Part shown: positions 24,887-32,453 of the stretch, in pieces | Position numbering within the stretch: position 1 is the stretch's first letter | Layout: every line of letters begins with the position of its first letter | DNA from: Trebonia sp036276115 | Lineage (GTDB): Bacteria > Actinomycetota > Actinomycetes > Streptosporangiales > Streptosporangiaceae | Reading direction: 5' to 3' | Length of the DNA stretch: 64,000 nucleotides | Assembly (NCBI GenBank): GCA_036276115.1 | Contig: DATBEM010000222.1 | Span: forward strand, 1 to 64,000 | The notes under the pieces: generated by a model | The model's database searches: none | What the model saw: only the letters and a program-made list of their open reading frames with translations | Told to the model about the DNA's origin: nothing | Made by a program: the position numbers and the translations under genes

Positions 24887-25109
24887 GACATCCTCCTCGG
24901 CTCGGCGGGCCGGATGCCTCCGGCCCGGGCCCCCCGTAGTCCATGCAACCGGGCCGGGCCAGCCGGCGCATGCGGGCCGGGCCCCCACATTCACCCCCAT
25001 ATTCCGCCCGGATTGCCCGCGCGTTCCCGGGCCTGGACGCGCCGGGAGCCGGGGACGGCCCCCAGGGGGACCGCCCGGGGGCGCGGGCGGGGGCAGGCGG
25101 CGGTAAATC

Positions 25110-25126
25110 TGGGTGCGCGCTACCCA
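25110..25126. promoter_or_regulatory. Palindrome GGGTGCGCGCTACCC upstream of the 63-aa peptide operon
   Basis: TGGGT and ACCCA arms surround GCGCGCT. The 15-base core matches the palindrome at the LanM start in 13 positions. It lies about 225 bases before the 63-aa peptide start and 8 bases after the LAL regulator gene ends. The surrounding gap (24887-25133) also has G+C-rich stems that could end LAL transcription. It is proposed as the binding site of the LAL or SARP protein. Confidence 0.45.
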
Positions 25127-25133
25127 TGACGGG

Positions 25134-28049
25134 TCACGCCTCGCGTGCCGTGGCGGCGAGCTGGCCCAGGGCGACCCGGTCGGGCTGGCCGGTCTTCACG
25201 ATCAGGCTGGCCACGTGCTTTTCCACCGTGCGGGGAGACAGGTGCAGCCGCAGGGCGATCTCCCGGTTGCTCAGCCGGTCGGCCAGCAGCCGGAGGATCT
25301 CGTGCTCGCGGACGGTGACGCCGGCCGCGCGCAAGGCGGGCGGGATCTCGCCGGCCCCGGTCCGGCGCTGGGCGACGCTGGCCCCGGTCCGGCGCAGCAG
25401 GCCGCGGCAGGCGCTGGCGACGGCGGGCACCTCCCGGTCGTGGAAGTACTCCTCCGCCTCGCGCAGCCACTGCACCGGGGTGCCCCACCCGTCGGCCGCG
25501 GCCGCCTCGCTGACCAGCCGCAGGCCCAGGTGGCGACTGGTGGGGAACGGGGCGCCGGCCGCCGCCGCCTCCGCCACCGCCCGCGCCGCGGACGGGCCCT
25601 GCCCCGCCCGCCCGGCCAGCACCGCCCCGGCGAACAGGGCGAACTGCCGGTCCCAGCGCAGGCGGCTGACCGGGGCCGCGGTGACCTGCTCGTATTCCTC
25701 GCGGCCCATCGTGCCGTCGATGACCCGCAGCAGCACCCGCAGCCCGTAGCGGCCGGTCAGCGCGAAGATGCTGGGGCTGCTGTCCTCGGCCGCGATCGCG
25801 AGGTCGAGCTCGTGCAGCGCGAGGGCGCGGTCCTCCTCCAGCAGGGCGCACACGGCGCGGGCGAGGCCGTGCACGCGCGGCGCGTGCTGGGGATGGTCGC
25901 CCTCCCAGTGCCGCAGCTCGGCGAGGGCGGCCGCCATCTCGCGGCGGCGGCCCCGGTGGGCGCCCAGGATCGACTTCAGCAGCAGCGTGTAGCGGGTGGT
26001 CTCCAGCAGCCGCAGCCGGGTGGTGGCCGTCAGCACCTGCGCGATGAGCGACTCGGCCTCGGCGAAGTCGGCCCGCAAGATGGCCTGCAAGGCCAGGCTC
26101 GCCTCGGCCTGGTAGCGGGAGGTCACCGCGCCGACCCGGGTCGCCTCCGCGCGGGCCTGCTCCAGCCGGGTGGTGCTGGCGTCGCGCAGGGCGTCGTCGT
26201 TCCCGAGCCGGACCAGCGTGTGGATCTCCTCGATCGGCAGGTCGTTGTCGACCGCGATGCGCAGCGCCCGCTCCAGGCACTCGGTCGCCTCGCCGGGGTT
26301 GCGGGTCCGGCTGAGCGCGCCCAGCAGCTGCCATGCCTGGCAGGCGACGGCGGGCAGCCCGGCCGCCTGCGCGGCGGCGGCGGCCCGGCGGGCGAGCCGG
26401 TCCGCCTCCTGGACCTGCCCCGGGCCGGGCACGTCGAGCGCGAGGTGGGCGGCGACCACGTCCAGGGGGGCGACGTCGGCGTCGGGGGCGTCCGGCCCGA
26501 GCAGCCCCCGGGCGATGCTCACCTGCTCGGCGCCCTCGGCCGAGCGGCCCGCGACGGCGGCCGCCCAGGCGAGCCGGGTGTGCAGGTGCGCCCGCGCGCC
26601 GGGGTCGAGCAGGCCGCTGAACTGCCCGGCGTCGGCGGCCGAGAGGACCGCCCGCTCCACCAGGCCCGCCTCCGCCAGCGCGTAGAGCTGGGTGGCGAGC
26701 GCGTCGGCCCGCCCTTGCGCGTCCTGCTTGCGGTCCAGCAGCTCCAGCGCCTGGTCCAGCAGCGCGACGGCCGACTGGGCGGCGCCCTGGGCCAGCGCCC
26801 GCCGCCCGGCCTCGGCGAACAGCAGCCCGGCCTGCCCGCGGTTGCCCGCCTTGAGCTGCAGGGCGGCCGACGCCTGGCACCACTCCCCCGGCAGCCCCGG
26901 GTACACGGCGGCTACGGCCGCCAGCACGCGGCTGGTCAGCTCCTGGCGCTCGCGGGCGGTGAGCAGGCCGAGCAGCGCCTCGCCGATCAGCGGGTGCTCG
27001 AACGCGTACCAGTCGGGCGTCTCCTGGTCCGGCTCGACCAGCTGGGCGACGGACTCGGCGTGCAGCAGGGCGAGCATCTCCAGGTGCTCCAGGCCGGTGG
27101 CGGACTGCAGGACGGCGAGCGGGAACCGGCGGCCGAGGATGGCGGCGACCGACAGCAGCTCGCGGGTCTGCGGGCTGACGCGGTCGAGCTGCTCGGCGGT
27201 CGTGCGGGTGAGGCTGACCGACGGCCGGGTCCGCAGCGGCCCGGTGGCCCGCCAGCCGTCGCTCGTGCGGGCGAGCAGGCCGCTGCCGAGCATCGCGTTC
27301 AGCAGTTCCTCGGCCAGCAGCGGGATCCCGCCGCTGGCGGTGTGCAGGTGGGTGACCACGTCGTCGGGGACCGCGTCGTCGGGGACCGCCAGGCATGACC
27401 CGGCCAGGCGGCGGATGTCGCCGGCCCCGAGCCGCCGCAGGTCGATGACGGTGCTGGCGCCGCGCTGCTCGGCCGCGCGGACCAGGCTGAGGGCGGGGCA
27501 CGGGGCCGGGCGGGTGGTGCCCAGCAGCATCGCGGGCATCCGGTCGAGGTTGCTGACGAGGTAGTCGACCACGGCCAGGGTCTCGGGGTCGGCGTCGTGC
27601 AGGTCGTCGAGGACCATGAGGCAGCCGCGCTCGTGGCCGACGACCGCCAGCAGCCGCAGCACCGCCTCGGCCAGCACCACCAGGGAGCCGCCATCCCCGC
27701 CGGGCGACGGCTGGCCCAGGTCGGGGATCAGCCGGCCGAGGACCGGCAGGTAGGGGCCGAGCTCGGCCAGCTCGGCCCGGTCCCCGCCGCGCATCAGGGA
27801 CATCAGGGCCTCGGTCAGGGACCGGAACGGCACCATGGGGCCGATGGAGCTGCCCCGGCCGCGCAGCAGCCGCATGTCCTGGGCGTAGGCGAGGTCAGCG
27901 GCGGCCGAGGCGAGCCGGGACTTGCCGATGCCGCCCTCGCCGACGATGAACGCCGCGCCGCCCGCGCCGCCCTGCGCCGAGCGCAGTGCCGCGGCGATGG
28001 TCGAAAGCTCCGCATCCCGGCCGACCATCGTTGAAGCACGCGTCCGCAT
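25134..28049 (-). CDS. LAL-type LuxR regulator with STAND ATPase
   Basis: This 971-aa large ATP-binding LuxR regulator has an N-terminal AAA_16/STAND module (STMVGRDAELSTIAAAL, Walker A VGEGGIGKSRL, Walker B CLMVLDDLHD). A long TPR-like middle follows, and a C-terminal LuxR helix-turn-helix (VTVREHEILRLLADRLSNREIALRLHLSPRTVEKH). LAL proteins are pathway-specific activators in actinomycete natural-product clusters. It lies between the LanM-peptide pair and the SARP operon, on the same strand. ATG 28049 has no clear ribosome site. Longer starts up to 28106 are possible. Confidence 0.87.
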   Translation of the reverse strand: MRTRASTMVGRDAELSTIAAALRSAQGGAGGAAFIVGEGGIGKSRLASAAADLAYAQDMRLLRGRGSSIGPMVPFRSLTEALMSLMRGGDRAELAELGPYLPVLGRLIPDLGQPSPGGDGGSLVVLAEAVLRLLAVVGHERGCLMVLDDLHDADPETLAVVDYLVSNLDRMPAMLLGTTRPAPCPALSLVRAAEQRGASTVIDLRRLGAGDIRRLAGSCLAVPDDAVPDDVVTHLHTASGGIPLLAEELLNAMLGSGLLARTSDGWRATGPLRTRPSVSLTRTTAEQLDRVSPQTRELLSVAAILGRRFPLAVLQSATGLEHLEMLALLHAESVAQLVEPDQETPDWYAFEHPLIGEALLGLLTARERQELTSRVLAAVAAVYPGLPGEWCQASAALQLKAGNRGQAGLLFAEAGRRALAQGAAQSAVALLDQALELLDRKQDAQGRADALATQLYALAEAGLVERAVLSAADAGQFSGLLDPGARAHLHTRLAWAAAVAGRSAEGAEQVSIARGLLGPDAPDADVAPLDVVAAHLALDVPGPGQVQEADRLARRAAAAAQAAGLPAVACQAWQLLGALSRTRNPGEATECLERALRIAVDNDLPIEEIHTLVRLGNDDALRDASTTRLEQARAEATRVGAVTSRYQAEASLALQAILRADFAEAESLIAQVLTATTRLRLLETTRYTLLLKSILGAHRGRRREMAAALAELRHWEGDHPQHAPRVHGLARAVCALLEEDRALALHELDLAIAAEDSSPSIFALTGRYGLRVLLRVIDGTMGREEYEQVTAAPVSRLRWDRQFALFAGAVLAGRAGQGPSAARAVAEAAAAGAPFPTSRHLGLRLVSEAAAADGWGTPVQWLREAEEYFHDREVPAVASACRGLLRRTGASVAQRRTGAGEIPPALRAAGVTVREHEILRLLADRLSNREIALRLHLSPRTVEKHVASLIVKTGQPDRVALGQLAATAREA

Positions 28050-28058
28050 AGGGATGAC

Positions 28059-28076
28059 GGTACCCCTGTGGCACCC
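28059..28076. promoter_or_regulatory. Direct half-sites GGGTGCC and GGGTACC before the LAL gene
   Basis: On the minus strand GGGTGCC, four bases and GGGTACC lie 10-27 bases upstream of the LAL start. The GGGTRCC half-site is the arm of the palindromes at 25.1 and 31.6 kb. Autoregulation is inferred. The repeat is direct rather than inverted, which weakens the case. Confidence 0.3.
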
Positions 28077-28188
28077 TCTCGCCCAGCCTAAATATGGTCC
28101 TGACATCGGGTGATATGCGTCCGAAACGGCCTGGTAACACTTCCGGGCGCGGGCTGCCGGGTGCCCAGCCGGCCAGCGCGGCTAGCGC

Positions 28189-28443
28189 TCAGTGCTGACC
28201 GCAGCAGGTGGTCTCGGTCGCGTCGCCGGAGACGCCGCTGATCGCCGCGCCGAGGCTGACCGAGGTCAGGACGTGCTCGCCGCCGGCCGCGCGGGTGGTG
28301 GCGCCGGCCGGGATGGCGACCACCACCGCCCCGGCCAGGACAGCGGCACCGAGCCCGAAGGCCACCTTCTGGATGAGCAGCGGGCGGCCTGCCGGGGACC
28401 GGTCCGCGGCGGTGGCCGGCTGGACCTCGTGTGCCTCGCGCAT
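28189..28443 (-). CDS. 84-aa putative lanthipeptide precursor with a membrane-spanning leader
   Basis: AGGAGAGGG stands 8 nt before the ATG, 47 bases after the LanM stop. Residues 1-26 are polar. Residues 27-47 form one hydrophobic helix (VAFGLGAAVLAGAVVVAIPAG). Then comes TTRAAGG (49-55) with a double-glycine typical of class II leader cleavage. The possible core is 56-84, with Thr60, Ser61, Ser63, Ser69, Ser72, Thr76, Thr78, Thr79 and the pair Cys80-Cys81, ending GQH. Ser/Thr plus Cys at the C-terminus and adjacency to LanM fit a lanthipeptide. A transmembrane leader is unusual. It could instead be an unrelated small membrane protein. Confidence 0.65.
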   Translation of the reverse strand: MREAHEVQPATAADRSPAGRPLLIQKVAFGLGAAVLAGAVVVAIPAGATTRAAGGEHVLTSVSLGAAISGVSGDATETTCCGQH

Positions 28444-28490
28444 GTGGTTTCCCTCTCCTGGTGCGTTGGTTATCACGGCTGGCGTGCTGG

Positions 28491-31400
28491 TTAACGTGAC
28501 GGTCGCGTGGGGTGCGGGGGGCTGGCCCCGGGCTCCAGGAGCAGGACGGACGGCACCTGCTCGGCGAAGCCGAGCCGCAGCAGCCCGTACCCGATCCCGG
28601 CTAGCCCGCTGAGCAGCCCGGGGGTGGGGACGCCGCCGGGCGTCCCGCAGTAGGGCGCGTGCCGGGCGACGGCGTCCAGCGCGATGCCCGCGCGGCGCCG
28701 GCGGGCACGGTGGGCCGGACGACTGCCGGTGGCGCTGGCCACCACCGTGAGCGCCTCGGCGACGCCGAGCTCCCCATGGCACAGGCTCAGGTCGCCCAGG
28801 ACGGGCCGGGCCTCGATCGCGGCGATGGCGGCGTCGATCCCGCCGGCCTCGGCGGGCACGCACGCCTGGGCCAGCAGCAGGCCAGCGGCCCCGCGGCACC
28901 ATCCGGGGGTGGGCGCCGGGGGCGTCCCGGCGAGCGCGTGGCCGGCTGCCCGGCGGGCGGCGGCCTGGTAGCGGTCCCCGCCGGCGCCCGCGGCGTAGCG
29001 CGCCAGTGCCCAGCCGATCCCGGCCAGCCCGTCGGCGAACCCGCTCGGAGCCTGCCCGGGCGCGTCGCCACGCCCGCCGCCGGCCGGCCCGGCCTGCGCG
29101 CTGACCAGGTCGCTGAGCTGGTCCGCGCACCGGCGGGCGACGTTGGCGGCCTGCTCGCTGCCGGTCTCGGCGTGCACTGCCGCCATCGCCGCCAGGCAGC
29201 CCGCGGTGCCGGCCGCCCAGCCGGGCGGGGTGCCGTTCCCGGCGGCCGCCACCGCGCTGGCGGCCAGGGAGGTGGCCAGCTCGGCCTCGGCGGCGAGGGT
29301 GCCGTCGCCGAGCAGGACGGCCAGCCGGGCCAGCCCGTAGGCGATGCCGCCGAGCCCGCTGGTGCCGTGGCCGACCGCCGCGACCAGCTCGGGCCGGCCG
29401 TCCAGGGCGGCCAGGAGCTGCCCGGCCGGGCCGGCCGCGCGCCGCGCGATGTCCGCGTAGCGGGTGATCCCGGCAAGCCGGGCGAGCTCGGCCAGGAACA
29501 GGGCGACCCCGAGGTACCCGTCGCCGAGGGCGGCTCCCATCGGCAGCACCATCCACTGGGCGTCCTCGACGAGCTGCAGCCCGATCCAGTTGACGCGCCC
29601 GTCGCTGCCGCCGGCGCCGGTGACGGACTGGGCCATGACCTGGTCGGCGAGCCCGCAGGCGGCCGCGAGCAGGCGGCCGGGCTCGGCGGCGGTCATGGTG
29701 GCCGGCCCCGGCGCGGGCCGCGGGCGGTCGTGCCCCGCCCCCGGCGCCCGGGTGGCGAGGCTGGCGGCGATGAGCCACTCCTGGCGCCCCCGGTCGACCT
29801 CGCCCATCGCCGCGACCTTGTCCAGCGCGCAGCGCAGCCCGGGCTTGTCGAGCACGCCCGCTAGCCGCTGGCCAGCGGAGGTGCGCAGGTCGGCCGACGC
29901 GGGCCGGGCGGTCAGCAGGGGAATGTCGCCGTCGCGCAGGTCGGCCAGCTCGTGCCCGGCCAGCGCCTCCCACAGGTGGTGGCCGGCCGATACCGCGTGC
30001 AGCACGCCGAGGGCATCGTCGCGCCCGGCCGCGTCGCGCAGCAGGGCCGGGTGCAGCGCGCCCTCCGCGAGCTGGGCATAGGCGGCGGTGGGGCGGGCGA
30101 CGGCGCGGGCCTCCAGGTCCGCGGCCTGGGCGACGAGCGCGCCGAACGCCGCGCGGTCGGCCGCGATCGCGTCGTAGCCGGCCCGGAACCCCTCGGCCAG
30201 CGCGCCCTCGTGGCCGCTGACGTCAACCGGCGCGCCGTCGTGCCAGGGGCGGTTCCCGCCGGGCCGGCCGGGCGCGGGGTCGCCGCTCAGCCCGGACCGG
30301 TCGGACGCGCCGGCGCCGTCGACCGTGGCGTGCGGCAGCAGGGCCGCCCGCTGGACCGACTCCGACAGCGCCCGCGCGGCGGGATCGTCGCTGGTGGTGC
30401 GGGGCTGGGGCAGGGCCGGGTGGAAGATCGTCTCGGCGTCGACGATGACGGGCACGTCGCCGCTGGCGATGATGTTCTCGCAGTGGATGTCGGTGGCGTG
30501 GGTGGCATACAGCGCGGCGAGCAAGATCCCCGCCCGCCGGTAGTAGGCGCCCGCCACGTCGCCGCCGGGCAGCGGGGCGCTGGCGACGTGCTCGGCCCAG
30601 CCGTAGCCGGGGCGGCGCACCACGGCCGGGGCGCGCAGCCCGGCCCCGGCCACGCGCTGGTTGAGCCAGCCCAGGACCTCGCTGAACATCGCGTGCGGGC
30701 CCTGGTCGCGGGGCTTGTAGATGACCTGGCGGCCATCGGCGAAGCACACCGCCATGACCGACCGGCCGCCCTGGTGGGGGTCGCCGAGGCCGGGCCGGAT
30801 GGCGGTCGCCGGCCCGGGGTCGCGCCCGCCGAGCAGGTCCGCGACGAGGGCGGGGCGATCGGCGGCCAGCCGGGCCAGCACCTCGCGCCCGGCCTCGGTG
30901 GCGGCCGCGCTGGTGATGGCGAGCAACCGGGCGAGGACCGGGAACTGCGCGAACGTCTCGGCCAGGCCCGCCGGGTTGCACTTGCGGGCGGTGAAGGCCC
31001 GCAGCACCTGCTGCCCGCGGCCCCCCGCCACGGCGGCGTCGCGACGCCCTTCGGCGGCAGTGCCGTTGACAACAGGGCCGTTGACAACAGGGCCGTTGGC
31101 GACAGGGCCGGCCGCCGCGCCGGCCGCCTCCAGCGCCCAGTCCAGCTCGGCCGCCAGGGCCGGGCAGGCCATGCGCGCCAGCCGCGTCCCGAGGGCGCGG
31201 GCGTAGGAGTCGCCGATCGCGGCGGCGTCGGCGTGCCCCGGCGGCAGGCAGGCGCGGGCGACGGCGGCCAGGTCGCGGGCGACCGCCGCGCAGAAGGGCC
31301 GCACCGGCAGCGCCAGCGCGTCGCGCCACTGCAGGTCGGCCGGGATCGCGTCGGGGATGGTGGCGGCGCGTACGGCCCGCTCGGCGATGTCCACCCAGGC

Positions 31401-31616
31401 GTGGCGGGGCGGGCCGAGCGGGCGGAGCAGGTCGACCGGGCGGCCCGGGCTGGGCACGCTGGCCGGCCGCGCGTCGCCCGGCGCCAGGGCCGGCGTCCAC
31501 CAGCCCGGGGCCAGGACGCGCGCCCCGCGCTCGCGGGGGGCTGGCACCGCTTTGATTCCCACGCCGCCCACGATGGCATGCGCGCTGGCGGGCCGATATG
31601 GGTGCCCGGTACCCAT
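28491..31616 (-). CDS. lanM: Class II lanthipeptide synthetase (LanM)
   Basis: In this bifunctional enzyme of about 1041 aa, the N-terminal DUF4135 dehydratase domain has VIYKPRD and the kinase-like HATDIHCENIIASGDVPVIVDAETIFHP loop. The C-terminal LanC cyclase domain keeps its zinc ligands in GWCRGAAG and LCHGELG. It would phosphorylate and dehydrate Ser/Thr, then close thioethers to Cys in the adjacent 84-aa peptide. No LanT transporter-protease or immunity gene is nearby. ATG 31616 has GGAAGG in front but lies inside a palindrome. GTG 31571 or 31562 are possible starts. VVNGP repeats near residue 175 come from three 15-bp units at 31063-31107. Confidence 0.88.
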   Translation of the reverse strand: MGTGHPYRPASAHAIVGGVGIKAVPAPRERGARVLAPGWWTPALAPGDARPASVPSPGRPVDLLRPLGPPRHAWVDIAERAVRAATIPDAIPADLQWRDALALPVRPFCAAVARDLAAVARACLPPGHADAAAIGDSYARALGTRLARMACPALAAELDWALEAAGAAAGPVANGPVVNGPVVNGTAAEGRRDAAVAGGRGQQVLRAFTARKCNPAGLAETFAQFPVLARLLAITSAAATEAGREVLARLAADRPALVADLLGGRDPGPATAIRPGLGDPHQGGRSVMAVCFADGRQVIYKPRDQGPHAMFSEVLGWLNQRVAGAGLRAPAVVRRPGYGWAEHVASAPLPGGDVAGAYYRRAGILLAALYATHATDIHCENIIASGDVPVIVDAETIFHPALPQPRTTSDDPAARALSESVQRAALLPHATVDGAGASDRSGLSGDPAPGRPGGNRPWHDGAPVDVSGHEGALAEGFRAGYDAIAADRAAFGALVAQAADLEARAVARPTAAYAQLAEGALHPALLRDAAGRDDALGVLHAVSAGHHLWEALAGHELADLRDGDIPLLTARPASADLRTSAGQRLAGVLDKPGLRCALDKVAAMGEVDRGRQEWLIAASLATRAPGAGHDRPRPAPGPATMTAAEPGRLLAAACGLADQVMAQSVTGAGGSDGRVNWIGLQLVEDAQWMVLPMGAALGDGYLGVALFLAELARLAGITRYADIARRAAGPAGQLLAALDGRPELVAAVGHGTSGLGGIAYGLARLAVLLGDGTLAAEAELATSLAASAVAAAGNGTPPGWAAGTAGCLAAMAAVHAETGSEQAANVARRCADQLSDLVSAQAGPAGGGRGDAPGQAPSGFADGLAGIGWALARYAAGAGGDRYQAAARRAAGHALAGTPPAPTPGWCRGAAGLLLAQACVPAEAGGIDAAIAAIEARPVLGDLSLCHGELGVAEALTVVASATGSRPAHRARRRRAGIALDAVARHAPYCGTPGGVPTPGLLSGLAGIGYGLLRLGFAEQVPSVLLLEPGASPPHPTRPSR
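31598..31616. promoter_or_regulatory. Palindrome ATGGGTGCCCGGTACCCAT at the LanM start
   Basis: This 19-bp inverted repeat (6-bp arms ATGGGT/ACCCAT around GCCCGGT) has a core GGGTGCCCGGTACCC that differs from the site at 25111-25125 at only two positions. It overlaps the proposed LanM ATG, and it also lies in the 87-base divergent gap side of lutA. Operator function is inferred. Confidence 0.5.
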
Positions 31617-31703
31617 CTTCCTTCCCGGCTTGACCGCATGTGGCCACCTGGGCGGGCGGCACCAGTGCGCGGGCGGGCGACGTCGTGCGATACCGTGCCG
31701 GAC

Positions 31704-32453
31704 ATGCGGATCGGCCTGTTCGTCACCTGCCTGACCGACACGCTGTTCCCCGATACGGGCAAGGCGGTGGTGACCGTCCTGGAGCGGCTCGGGCACCAGG
31801 TCGAGTTCCCGGCGGGCCAGGCGTGCTGCGGGCAGATGCACCTCAACAGCGGGTACCGGCGGGAGGCGGCCACGATGGTCCCCGGCTTCGCGCGGGCCTT
31901 CGACGGCTACGACGCGATCGTCACCCCGTCGGCCTCGTGCGGGGCGATGATCCACGACTACTACCCGGCCCTGGCCCGGGAGCGGGAGCAGGAGCGGCCC
32001 GCCGAGCGGGGCCTGGCGGACGCCGTCGGGGAGATGGCTCCCCGGGTCCATGACCTGGCCACCTTCCTGGTGCGGGAGCTGGGGGTGACCGACGTGGGCG
32101 CGTACTTCCCGCACCGGGTCACCTACCATCCCACGTGCCACAGCCTGCGGATGATGCACGTCGGGGACGCCCCCTGCGAGCTGCTGCGGGCGGTGCGCGG
32201 CATTGACCTGGTCGACCTGCCCGACGCGGACACCTGCTGCGGCTTCGGCGGCACGTTCGCGATCAAGAACCCCGACGTGTCCGCCGCGATGTGCGCCGAC
32301 AAGGTCGCCGCCGTGCGCGAGACCCGGGCCGAGGTCCTGTGCGCCGGCGACAACTCGTGCCTCATGCACATCGGCGGCGCGCTGTCGCGGACGCGGACCG
32401 GCGTCCGCCCGATGCACCTGGCCGAGATCCTCGCCGCCGGGAGCGGCTCATGA
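31704..32453 (+). CDS. lutA: L-lactate oxidation iron-sulfur protein LutA
   Basis: This 249-aa protein of the LutA/YkgE family has the two CCG-type cysteine-rich domains: QACCGQMHLNSG near residue 35 and TCCGFGGTFAIKN near 170, with CHSLRMM and CAGDNSCL completing the sets. Together with LutB and LutC it oxidises L-lactate to pyruvate, independently of classical lactate dehydrogenase. It is the first gene of a tightly coupled lutABC operon. TACCGT 8 bases before the ATG could be the -10 of a leaderless transcript. It is divergent from LanM. Confidence 0.92.
   Translation: MRIGLFVTCLTDTLFPDTGKAVVTVLERLGHQVEFPAGQACCGQMHLNSGYRREAATMVPGFARAFDGYDAIVTPSASCGAMIHDYYPALAREREQERPAERGLADAVGEMAPRVHDLATFLVRELGVTDVGAYFPHRVTYHPTCHSLRMMHVGDAPCELLRAVRGIDLVDLPDADTCCGFGGTFAIKNPDVSAAMCADKVAAVRETRAEVLCAGDNSCLMHIGGALSRTRTGVRPMHLAEILAAGSGS

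Noticed and set aside
25113..27398. 761-codon plus-strand frame and 793-codon second minus-strand frame over the LAL gene
   Set aside because: Both are low-complexity shadows. The other minus frame carries a complete STAND ATPase and LuxR helix-turn-helix.
28465..28480. GTTATCACGGCTGG as another copy of the 14-mer
   Set aside because: Only the GTTATCA core matches, and no hairpin accompanies it.
28444..29973. Long frame that would fuse the 84-aa peptide to upstream sequence
   Set aside because: It is a shadow of the LanM LanC domain in another frame. A strong ribosome site at ATG 28443 marks the true start.
31617..32417. Extension of the LanM frame to a start at 32417
   Set aside because: The extra 267 residues are antisense to lutA and have shadow composition. 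LanM homology begins well after 31571.
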